Under the pieces are notes generated by a model. The model worked only from the letters and a program-made list of their open reading frames with translations. It did not search any database and was not told the DNA's origin. Shown piece after piece: positions 1 through 6,768 of a DNA stretch of 11,091 nt. Position numbers and translations under genes: made by a program. This stretch comes from Pseudomonadota bacterium (lineage in GTDB: Bacteria; Pseudomonadota; Gammaproteobacteria; Burkholderiales; Burkholderiaceae_C). The stretch covers positions 1 to 11,091 of the forward strand of contig JAEWVY010000059.1 of the NCBI GenBank assembly GCA_023396625.1. The letters are read 5' to 3'. Each line of letters opens with the position of its first letter. Position 1 is the stretch's first letter.

Positions 1-1886
1 CCTGGCGTCTGGCCCAGGTGGCGCAGAACATGCCGGAGACGGACGAAAGCGCCACCGATTTCGTGCTGGCCGGCGACACCCGCCTGACCGGGCTCAAGGC
101 AGCGCTCGCGGCGGCCGAGGCCGCACATGATGCCGGGACAGACGATGGCATGGCCATGGCCCAGCTCTACACCGACCTGGCCGACGCGGGCGAGCACGAT
201 GCCGTGCCCCGGGCTCAGGCGCTGATTCTGGGGCTGGGGTTTCGTCGTGACGAGCTGGAGCAGCCGGTCAACAGTTTTTCGGGCGGCTGGCGCATGCGCC
301 TGCAACTGGCCCGCGCGCTGATGTGCCCCAGCGACCTGCTGCTGCTCGACGAACCCACCAACCACCTGGACCTCGACGCCCTGGTGTGGCTGGAAGCCTG
401 GCTCAAGCGCTACAGCGGCACGATGATCGTCATCAGCCACGACCGGGAGTTCCTCGACGCGGTCACCAACGTCACCCTGCACATCGCCAACGCCCAGCTC
501 ACGCGCTACGGGGGCAACTACAGCAAGTTTGAGGAACTTCGCGCGCAGCAGATGGCGCTGCAGCAGGCGGCCTATTCCCGGCAGCAGGAGAAAATCGCCC
601 ACCTGCAGAAGTTCATCGACCGCTTCAAGGCCAAGGCCAGCAAGGCCCGACAGGCACAAAGCCGGGTCAAGGCTCTGGAGCGCATGGAAAAGGTCGCGCC
701 CCTGTTGGCCGAGGCCGATTTCACATTCGAGTTCAAGGCACCGGCCAATCTGCCCAATCCGATGCTCGCCATCACCGACGCGGCATTCGGCTACCTCGTC
801 GACGGCCAGCCCCGGACCATCCTGCGCGGCGTCAACCGCTCGGTGATGGCGGGTCAGCGCATCGGCATTCTGGGCGCCAACGGCCAGGGCAAGTCGACGC
901 TGGTCAAGACCATCGCCCGCGAGATGAAGCCGCTGGCCGGGACCGTGACCGAGGGCAAGGGCCTGTCCATCGGTTATTTCGCGCAGCAGGAACTCGACGT
1001 GCTGCGCCCGCAGGACAACCCACTGGAGCACCTGGTTCGCCTGGCCAGGGAACTCGGCACGGCCGTGCGGGAACCGAGCCGCGAGCAGGATCTGCGCAAC
1101 TTCCTCGGCACGTTCAATTTCAGCGGCGACATGGTCAAGCAGGCCGTGGGCACCATGAGCGGTGGCGAAAAGGCGCGCCTGGTGCTCGCCATGATGGTGT
1201 GGCAACGCCCCAATCTGCTGCTGCTGGACGAGCCGACCAACCACCTCGACCTGGCCACGCGCGAGGCGCTGTCCGTGGCGCTCAATGAATTCGAGGGCAC
1301 GGTGATGCTGGTCAGCCACGACCGGGCGTTGCTGCGCGCCGTGTGCGACGAGTTCTGGCTGGTGGGCCGCGGTGGCGTCGCGCCGTTCGACGGCGACCTC
1401 GACGACTATCAGCAGTACCTGCTGGACGAGGCCCGGCGCCAACGCGAGCAGGCCCAGCGGGAAACGCCGCGGCACGACCCGGTCGCCTCATCGGCCACAG
1501 CCAGCCCTGCGCCCATCACAGAAACTCCTAATTCAGGAGCAAGCAGTCAAGCAACGACGCTGGGAAAAGCCGAAATTCATTCGAAAAACTCCACGCCAGC
1601 CCTGGAGGGGCGCGACCAGCGCCGCCAAAGCGCACAACAGCGTCAGCAACTCGCGGAAAGGACCCGTCCCCTGCGCAAAGCCTTGCAGGCGACCGAGCAG
1701 CGCCTGCGCGAACTTGGCACGGAAAAAACGGAACTCGAGGCACGCCTGGCCACGCCGCTCCTCCCCGAGGCCATTGCCGAAGCCGGCAAGCGCCTGAAAG
1801 CCGTCAACGACGCACTCGCCACCGAGGAGGAGCAGTGGCTGGCGCTGTCCTCCGAGATCGAGCAGCTCGAACAGGTCCCCGCCTGA
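1..1886 (+). CDS. yheS: ABC-F family ATPase, YheS-like (5' end cut by window edge)
   Basis: Soluble tandem ATPase of the ABC-F family; members act on ribosomes or translation rather than as transporters, and the exact role of YheS-type proteins is not settled. The frame is open to the left edge (first whole codon at base 3), and the Walker A of the first domain lies outside the window; the GTG at 18 is only an internal codon, used here for numbering. Visible parts: ABC signature FSGGW about residues 87-91, Walker B LLLLDEPTNHLD 107-118 and SHD switch 140-142; a charged, basic linker between domains about 175-230; second Walker A GANGQGKST 286-294; second signature MSGGEKAR 380-387; second Walker B LLLLDEPTNHLD 400-411; SHDR 433-436. 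After residue 475 comes a low-complexity Ala/Ser/Thr/Pro stretch, then a Glu/Arg/Leu-rich predicted coiled coil (about 531-620) typical of the ABC-F C-terminal extension. No TM segments. The FSGGWRMRL and VWLEAWL patterns favour YheS over Uup or EttA, from memory of the family. Confidence 0.93.
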   Translation, partial: WRLAQVAQNMPETDESATDFVLAGDTRLTGLKAALAAAEAAHDAGTDDGMAMAQLYTDLADAGEHDAVPRAQALILGLGFRRDELEQPVNSFSGGWRMRLQLARALMCPSDLLLLDEPTNHLDLDALVWLEAWLKRYSGTMIVISHDREFLDAVTNVTLHIANAQLTRYGGNYSKFEELRAQQMALQQAAYSRQQEKIAHLQKFIDRFKAKASKARQAQSRVKALERMEKVAPLLAEADFTFEFKAPANLPNPMLAITDAAFGYLVDGQPRTILRGVNRSVMAGQRIGILGANGQGKSTLVKTIAREMKPLAGTVTEGKGLSIGYFAQQELDVLRPQDNPLEHLVRLARELGTAVREPSREQDLRNFLGTFNFSGDMVKQAVGTMSGGEKARLVLAMMVWQRPNLLLLDEPTNHLDLATREALSVALNEFEGTVMLVSHDRALLRAVCDEFWLVGRGGVAPFDGDLDDYQQYLLDEARRQREQAQRETPRHDPVASSATASPAPITETPNSGASSQATTLGKAEIHSKNSTPALEGRDQRRQSAQQRQQLAERTRPLRKALQATEQRLRELGTEKTELEARLATPLLPEAIAEAGKRLKAVNDALATEEEQWLALSSEIEQLEQVPA

Positions 1887-1964
1887 CCCGAGCGCGCCGG
1901 ATTGCGGCAATTCCATCGATTCAAGGTAGAGTGACGTTCCCTCCACACTGAAAGTAGGTCGATC

Positions 1965-2219
1965 ATGTTGCATCTTCTGGGCACGCTGGTGATCGGATTG
2001 ATCGTGGGCTTCGTGGCCCGGGCGCTCAAGCCCGGGGACGACGGCATCGGCTGGATCATGACCGCCGTGCTCGGCGTCGCCGGTTCGTTCGTGGCCGGCT
2101 ATGCGGGAACGGCCCTGGGGCTCTATCCCCCGGGTGCCGCGGCAGGCTTCATCGCATCGGTGATCGGGGCGATTGTGCTGCTGTACCTCTGGGGCCTGAT
2201 CAAGGGCAAATCGTCCTGA
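1965..2219 (+). CDS. GlsB/YeaQ/YmgE family small membrane protein
   Basis: An 84-residue, almost wholly hydrophobic protein of the transglycosylase-associated (GlsB/YeaQ/YmgE) family, stress-linked inner-membrane proteins without a firm biochemical function. Three membrane segments are visible at about residues 3-20, 29-50 and 57-78. The family's glycine-rich pattern is present, with G-x-x-x-G spacings, the basic-turn motif ARALKPGDD (18-26) and a short GKSS tail. Length is normal for the family (about 80-90). The ATG at 1965 is preceded by a weak purine-rich AAGTAGG. The 78-base gap upstream holds no clear terminator hairpin; a poor promoter-like pair (TTGCGG at 1902, TAGAGT at 1927, 19-base spacer) is possible but not convincing. 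Its stop codon overlaps the next start by one base (TGATG), so the next protein is probably translated from the same message. Confidence 0.9.
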   Translation: MLHLLGTLVIGLIVGFVARALKPGDDGIGWIMTAVLGVAGSFVAGYAGTALGLYPPGAAAGFIASVIGAIVLLYLWGLIKGKSS

Positions 2220-2725
2220 TGGCCGAACCGAGCCCGCTGACCCTGGCGCAGGGCCATCCGGCGTTGCAGCAGGCCGTGCGTCGCGCCCGCAGGCTGCTGC
2301 ACCGGCGGGCACTCGTGGCCGGCGTGGCGAGCACCGTCCCGGTGCCCGGCCTGGACTGGGCGGTGGATGCCGCCCTGCTCACGCGCCTGATTCCGCGCAT
2401 CAGCGCGGAATTCGGCCTGTTGCCCGCGCAACTCGACCGGCTGGACCCGAAACAATACGAGAAGGTTCAGAAAGCCGTGGCCATGGTCGGCACCCTGCTG
2501 ATCGGCAAGCTCCTCACGCAGGACCTGGTCCTCAAGGCCGCCCGCACGGTAGGCATGCGGCTGACGGCGAAACAGGCTGCCCGCTATGTGCCCCTGGCGG
2601 GCCAGGCCGCGGCAGCCATCATGGGCTATACCGCGATCCGGTATCTGGGGGAGCAACACATTCGTGATTGCGTGCGGGTGGCCCTGGCGGCCCAGCTTCG
2701 CCTGCCAGGTGAATCGGCAGGCTGA
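2219..2725 (+). CDS. Conserved hypothetical protein with DUF697-like hydrophobic core
   Basis: I do not recognise an assigned function. The 168-residue protein starts with a basic amphipathic stretch rich in Arg (residues 19-32). It then has a hydrophobic segment with a VPVPGLDWAVD motif (40-50), a second segment VAMVGTLLIGKLLT (87-100) and a third YVPLAGQAAAAIMGYTAI (123-140). The motifs VPVPG..D, IGKLLT and YVPLAGQ resemble the DUF697/EcsC type of small helical, membrane-associated protein, from memory rather than a search. No signal peptide, catalytic motif or Cys cluster is visible. The ATG shares its A with the stop of the GlsB-like gene, so translational coupling is likely and there is no room for a separate promoter. 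It ends one base before the stop of the convergent RidA-family gene. The coding frame is well supported by spacing and composition; the family assignment is tentative. Confidence 0.8.
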   Translation: MAEPSPLTLAQGHPALQQAVRRARRLLHRRALVAGVASTVPVPGLDWAVDAALLTRLIPRISAEFGLLPAQLDRLDPKQYEKVQKAVAMVGTLLIGKLLTQDLVLKAARTVGMRLTAKQAARYVPLAGQAAAAIMGYTAIRYLGEQHIRDCVRVALAAQLRLPGESAG

Positions 2726-2726
2726 A

Positions 2727-3134
2727 CTACCGGGTCGCCACGGCAGGGCCGGGCAGAATCGCCTCTGCCTCCATCTGCACCCGGCAATCCGGATCGATGA
2801 ACTGCGTCTGCACCACGGTGCACGCCGGGCGGACCGGTTCGAACACGGCAAACTGCGCCGCCGCGATGGCCGGCAAGTCCGCGTGATCGCGCAGGTAGAT
2901 GCGCAAGCGCACCACGTCGGACGCCGAGGCCCCGGCCTCGGCCAGCGCCGCCAGGATCAGGCGCAGCACCTGGTCGGCCTGCAGGCGCGCGTCCGCTCCA
3001 CCCACAAGTTTTCCTTCCGCATCCACCGGCAGGGTGCCTGAAACGAACACCTGCGAGCCGATCCGGACCGCGCGGGAATAGGCCAGCACCTGGGCCCACG
3101 GGGTACGGGCAGGCACCTTGCGTCGTGTCGTCAT
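2727..3134 (-). CDS. RidA (YjgF/YER057c/UK114) family protein
   Basis: A 135-residue protein of the RidA superfamily. Archetypal RidA hydrolyses reactive enamines/imines to ketones and ammonia; other subfamilies sit in catabolic operons and their chemistry is often unknown. Visible family marks: PWAQVLAYSRAVRIG (12-26), FVSGTLPVD (30-38), the VVRLRIYLRD strand (75-84), and a C-terminal C-R-V-Q-M-E-A-E block (117-124), in which Arg118 matches the arginine that binds the substrate carboxylate in RidA and the Glu residues match the conserved acidic end. The frame stays open far upstream, but the ATG at 3134 gives the normal family length and lies 14 bases after the stop of the DJ-1/PfpI gene. 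Ribosome-binding signal is weak, as expected for an internal operon gene. It is probably cotranscribed with the TetR and DJ-1 genes, and is the last gene of the minus-strand run. Confidence 0.9.
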   Translation of the reverse strand: MTTRRKVPARTPWAQVLAYSRAVRIGSQVFVSGTLPVDAEGKLVGGADARLQADQVLRLILAALAEAGASASDVVRLRIYLRDHADLPAIAAAQFAVFEPVRPACTVVQTQFIDPDCRVQMEAEAILPGPAVATR

Positions 3135-3148
3135 GCGGGCAGCGTCAC

Positions 3149-3769
3149 TCAGGCGCGGGCGATGTAGGCCGGCACGGGTTGTCCCTCGCGCGCATGCCCG
3201 TAGACCCGCCCTTCCGGGAAATATTCCGCTTGCATCTGCACCTGGGACGCCACCTCCTCCCCTTGTGTGGCCGCGATGTAGGCCAGCACCATGTCGATGC
3301 CGGCCGACACCCCCGCGGAGGTCCAGACCGGTCCGTCCCGGGTATAGCGGTCCTCGACCACCTCGACGCCAGCCTCCCGCAGCCTGGCCACCACCTTCCA
3401 GTTGGTGCTCGCGCGCCGCCCTGCCAGGACACCGGCCGCCAGCAGGATGAAGCTGCCTGAACACACAGACATCGTCGTCCCCCCCGCATCGGCGTGGTGG
3501 CTCACGAAGCCTGTGAGGTCGGATCGATTCATTTCGTCGAAGGCCGCAAACCCGCCCGGCACCAGCAACTGCGTCAGCGGTCCGGCATTGGCGAAATCGG
3601 CGTCCGGCAGCACGCGCATGCCATGGGCACAGCGCACAGGTTCCAGGTCGCGCGCAATCAGGCGTGGCGCCGGGCCGCCCGCGTACTTGTGCCACATGCC
3701 CACCATTTCCCAGGGGCCCTGGAAATCCAGCTCTTCGACGCCGGGATAGATCAAGATGCCAAAACTCAT
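3149..3769 (-). CDS. DJ-1/PfpI family protein, isonitrile hydratase (InhA)-like
   Basis: A 206-residue cytoplasmic protein with the class I glutamine-amidotransferase-like (DJ-1/PfpI) fold. Visible: N-terminal strand FGILIYPGVEELDFQGPWE (3-21) containing Asp15 and Glu21; LLVPGG (68-73); nucleophile elbow SVCSGSFILLAAG (101-113) with Cys103 as the presumed catalytic thiol; then STNW (121-124) and a DG..WTSAGVSAGIDM segment toward the C-terminus. This layout is that of the single-domain relatives of AraC-type GATase proteins, which include Pseudomonas isonitrile hydratase (isonitrile + water to N-substituted formamide). In that enzyme the Cys is followed by Thr; here it is followed by Ser104. 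The usual TTHW/ATHW motif reads STNW, so its His is replaced by Asn. Start ATG at 3769 overlaps the TetR stop by four bases (ATGA). Family assignment is strong; the isonitrile substrate is a hypothesis, since many DJ-1 proteins are labelled this way without tests. Confidence 0.88.
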   Translation of the reverse strand: MSFGILIYPGVEELDFQGPWEMVGMWHKYAGGPAPRLIARDLEPVRCAHGMRVLPDADFANAGPLTQLLVPGGFAAFDEMNRSDLTGFVSHHADAGGTTMSVCSGSFILLAAGVLAGRRASTNWKVVARLREAGVEVVEDRYTRDGPVWTSAGVSAGIDMVLAYIAATQGEEVASQVQMQAEYFPEGRVYGHAREGQPVPAYIARA

Positions 3770-4428
3770 GCTTTTCCTTCGGTGTCCGCCGCCCGACGGG
3801 GGGGCAAAGAGGGGGGCACGCCCAGCAATTGCAAGGCGGCCGAAACCTGCGCCTCGATCAAATCGCCCTGGCGCCAGCCCCTGCGAGGCCGGTACCAGAC
3901 GCTGGAATACTGGATCACGGCCAGCACATTGAAGGCCGCCACCACGGTGTGAGCCACCATGAATTCACCACGGCCGACGCCCTCTTCGATGAGGTCACGA
4001 TACAGTTGCACGAGCGCGCGCTGGCGCATGCGCAAAGTCTCGCGCTGCTCGGACGACAACATGTCCGTCAGATATTGCGGCCCGTAGAGATGGGCGTTGA
4101 TCAGCGGCGCCGCCGATCCGTTCTTGAGCTCCTGCCGCAGTTGCGCGCGCACCATGCGCGCCATGCGCTCGGTGGCCGAGCCGTCCACCGCGATCGCCCC
4201 GGCGAGTTCGGCATGCAGCTGTTCGAGCACATGTTCCACGCACGCGAACAGCAGCTCATCCTTGGTGCGGAAATAGTGGTAGAGCGCCGGTCCGGTCATC
4301 TGCAGCGCGTCGGCAATATCGGCCGTGGTGGTGGCTTCGAACCCCCGTGCGGCGAACGCGGTCAGTGCCGCATCGATGATGCGCTGTCTCAATGCGGCCC
4401 GCTTGGCCGTGATGCGTTCAGTGGCCAT
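3766..4428 (-). CDS. TetR/AcrR family transcriptional regulator
   Basis: A 220-residue one-component repressor-type regulator. The N-terminal DNA-binding domain is clear: helix RQRIIDAALTAFAARGF (14-30) followed by the helix-turn-helix TTTADIADALQMTGPALYHY (33-52) and FRTKDELL (53-60). The remaining alpha-helical part is the ligand-binding/dimer domain and contains WYRPRRGW, a motif often seen in TetR_C-type regulators of acyl-CoA metabolism. I chose the ATG at 4428; an in-frame GTG at 4446 would add six residues (MPVVSL), and neither has a good ribosome-binding site. It lies 60 bases downstream of the DMFase-like gene in the same direction, and its stop overlaps the DJ-1 gene start (ATGA). 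It could control the local catabolic genes or only its own downstream pair. The effector cannot be read from the sequence. Confidence 0.9.
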   Translation of the reverse strand: MATERITAKRAALRQRIIDAALTAFAARGFEATTTADIADALQMTGPALYHYFRTKDELLFACVEHVLEQLHAELAGAIAVDGSATERMARMVRAQLRQELKNGSAAPLINAHLYGPQYLTDMLSSEQRETLRMRQRALVQLYRDLIEEGVGRGEFMVAHTVVAAFNVLAVIQYSSVWYRPRRGWRQGDLIEAQVSAALQLLGVPPSLPPRRAADTEGKA

Positions 4429-4488
4429 AAGACTGACGACAGGCACGGGCGACCTGAGCGGCTGCGGGGAGACAAGGTAGGTATTTCA

Positions 4489-6768
4489 TCACTCGGGTTC
4501 GGTCTTTTGAGGCAGAGGCGTGGGATCCAGAAAACGACGGATGACGTTGGAGGTGACTGTTGCGATGTCAGTGGGCACGCCCCCCTCGCCATGCAGCGAA
4601 CCGATCCAGGTCATGCTGCCGACGCTGAACACATGCCCACGGCCGACTGGCGCCAGCGCCACGTCCGAGCGCGCCTTGGCGTCGTGAAATGGCGGTACGT
4701 ACGACAGCAGCTCCTCCTTGGTTCGCATCATACTGGGCGCATGCCCCTCGGAGCGACCCAGCCACCAAGTCTGCGGTGGCGTGCCCAGATCCATGTCGAT
4801 ACGGTCGATTTCCCAGCCCGAAGCCCCTTTGCCCCACCATCCGGCGTGGCCAAACGTGTCATCGTGCACGCCATGGAACACAAATGCCATTTCAGGTGTT
4901 TTCGCGTCGGCGCACTTGCGGTAGTAGGCCGAATGCTCAAAGCCCTGGGCCGCCATGCCCACGCCCACGATCTGCTGCGGCGGTCGGCCCAGCCGGCGCC
5001 AGATGCCGCCGTATTCGCCTGTGAACGCGCAGTAGTACTCGCCCGGTGCCCCGATGCTGGGGCGCGTGCCGTCCTCGGCCCGTCGCACCTCGATGGCCTC
5101 GGCCGCTTCGTCGCAGGCTGTGCGCCAGTAAAAGCCGTTCCCACCGAGGTACATCAGCCGGCCGCCCGACTGAAGGTAGCGCCACAACCCGTCCCACATG
5201 GCGGTGGTCGGGTACTCGGGATGATGACCCGTCAACACCACGCGGTAGGGCTCCAGGGCCGCGGCGCCCAGGCGGTGCAAATCCTGGTCGGTGATGATGT
5301 CAAAGTCCTGTTCCTGGGTCTCCAGCCAGTCCAGCAGCCAGGTGTCGGCCACGAACTGCCAGGGCCGGTGCCCGGGTGAGACGCTCCACAACGGCCGCCG
5401 ACTGCTGGCCCACAACACGGTCTGGCCATCGGCATGGCGTTCGTAGAGGGAACGCCCGTGGGCCGGATGCACGGCATCGAGCCGCTGCTCGGCCATATGC
5501 ACGGACGGCGTCACCACCGGTCCACGCATCTCCTCGGTGGCATTGGCGTAGGCCAGGTAGCTAAAAGTCGGCAGCAGTACCACCAAGGCGTGCCGCGGGC
5601 GCGTGGCGGCGCTGACAAAGAAACTGGCGTAGCTGGGCTCGGCATCCGGCTGATCCACCGGGCGCATGCGAAACGCGTAGCAACCACTGTCCAGCTCGGG
5701 GGGAACCACCCAGGTTTGCGTGGGCGACCAGTGCGCGTCCAGCAGGGTGTCGGCGTTGAAGTGCAGCGCCGTGTAGTGCGCGGGAGCCTGGTCGGGCCCC
5801 TGGAAGCGTCCGTCCCAGCGCACGCCCCGAACCGCTGTGTACGGCCGTTGTGGCTCGGTGAGGCTGGCGTTGCGCGCCAGATCCTGGGTGCTGTGGCCGG
5901 TGCCGGATCGTGCGCGCAGCAGGCAGGCCGATTCGGGATCACGCAGCGCCGCCTGCTCCCACGGCGACAGGCTCAACGACTCGGCGCCTCCCGGGTCACA
6001 GGCCAGCAAATCACGCGGCGACACCCCCTCCACCCTGGCCCGTGGCAGCACGCTCACCAAGTCCAGGCGCACGTCCGCGCTGACTTGCTGCGCGCTGCGG
6101 GTTCCCAGGTGCAGGTGGCTCGGAGCCCCCGGTGGCAATGGCTGGGAAGACAGTGAATGCTCTATCCAACCGGGCGCAATGCCATCGGGCACGGTGGCAC
6201 GACACAAGGCGGTGCGTGCGCGCAGTGTGCATTCGGCCGCTTGTCCTGGAACCGGCAGCAGATCCAGCACCAGCAGCGTCCACTCCCCGCTGGGCAGCGG
6301 CAGCTGCAAAGCCTTGCCGCTGGGCTGCAGCTGGATGTTCAACACCGCCTGCTTGCGCGGCTGCGCCTGGAGTTCAAGAACCAGACCCGTCCCCTGGGCG
6401 CCGCGCAACGACAGCACATGCCCGGGCGTGCCGCGCGCGGTACGGTGCAGAGCCAGCACCAGACTCGCTTCTGTCCAGGACGGCAGGCTGGCGCAGGCGG
6501 CGTTGACCTGGGCGCCTGGCACCAGCGGCTGCGGCGCGGGTCCCAGCGTTTGCGCTGCAGTCCCTTCCACGGACAGGATGCGTTCGGCCGGACCGTACAC
6601 CGCCCCATCCGGCTGGCGCTCGGCATTGGCGCAGCCGATGCGCACGATGTCGATCACGGTGGCGTGCGGCAAACTGGCATGCAGGGCCACCGGCGCACCG
6701 GGCTGCACCACCCATGGCTGGGTGTAGCCGGCTGGCGCCAACGCGTGGGACAGCAGCGTGGGGCTCAT
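4489..6768 (-). CDS. N,N-dimethylformamidase large (beta) subunit-like protein
   Basis: A 759-residue protein matching the large subunit of N,N-dimethylformamidase (about 760 residues), the iron amidohydrolase that splits dimethylformamide to dimethylamine and formate. The N-terminal half (about 1-385) is beta-rich, compatible with the LamG-like part of the family. The C-terminal half (about 390-750) holds the conserved core: LVVLLPTFSYLAYANATEE (395-413), SLYERHADG (440-448), the block ending DWLETQEQDFDIITDQDLH (480-498), VLTGHHPEYPT (511-521), LMYLGGNGFYW (538-548), then Trp-rich segments toward the end. The H-P-E at 516-518 has the spacing of His519/Glu521 in the Paracoccus enzyme, whose iron is held by two Tyr and one Glu (recalled numbering); Tyr404 or Tyr407 and Tyr442 are candidate Tyr ligands. 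No signal peptide or TM segment is apparent. The ATG overlaps the MaoC stop by four bases. No gene for the small (about 130-residue) subunit is adjacent, so true DMF activity is uncertain; another amide or formamide may be the substrate. Confidence 0.85.
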   Translation of the reverse strand: MSPTLLSHALAPAGYTQPWVVQPGAPVALHASLPHATVIDIVRIGCANAERQPDGAVYGPAERILSVEGTAAQTLGPAPQPLVPGAQVNAACASLPSWTEASLVLALHRTARGTPGHVLSLRGAQGTGLVLELQAQPRKQAVLNIQLQPSGKALQLPLPSGEWTLLVLDLLPVPGQAAECTLRARTALCRATVPDGIAPGWIEHSLSSQPLPPGAPSHLHLGTRSAQQVSADVRLDLVSVLPRARVEGVSPRDLLACDPGGAESLSLSPWEQAALRDPESACLLRARSGTGHSTQDLARNASLTEPQRPYTAVRGVRWDGRFQGPDQAPAHYTALHFNADTLLDAHWSPTQTWVVPPELDSGCYAFRMRPVDQPDAEPSYASFFVSAATRPRHALVVLLPTFSYLAYANATEEMRGPVVTPSVHMAEQRLDAVHPAHGRSLYERHADGQTVLWASSRRPLWSVSPGHRPWQFVADTWLLDWLETQEQDFDIITDQDLHRLGAAALEPYRVVLTGHHPEYPTTAMWDGLWRYLQSGGRLMYLGGNGFYWRTACDEAAEAIEVRRAEDGTRPSIGAPGEYYCAFTGEYGGIWRRLGRPPQQIVGVGMAAQGFEHSAYYRKCADAKTPEMAFVFHGVHDDTFGHAGWWGKGASGWEIDRIDMDLGTPPQTWWLGRSEGHAPSMMRTKEELLSYVPPFHDAKARSDVALAPVGRGHVFSVGSMTWIGSLHGEGGVPTDIATVTSNVIRRFLDPTPLPQKTEPE

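Noticed and set aside
1887..1964. Terminator after the ABC-F gene
   Set aside because: No stem with a following T-run was found in the 78-base gap; transcription may read into the GlsB-like gene.
1533..2851. Minus-strand frames opposite the ABC-F tail, GlsB-like and hypothetical genes (1533-2312 and 2123-2851)
   Set aside because: No recognisable motifs; Arg/Gly/Ala-rich composition; they cover genes with clear family matches.
3135..3695. Upstream extension of the RidA frame to give a 322-residue fusion
   Set aside because: The extra part overlaps the DJ-1/PfpI gene in another frame and reads as nonsense; the ATG at 3134 gives a normal RidA length.
3664..5379. Long plus-strand open frame (571 codons) antisense to the TetR and DMFase-like genes
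   Set aside because: It lies opposite well-supported genes, has no family resemblance, and has the Arg/His/Gln/Pro-rich make-up of high-GC antisense frames.
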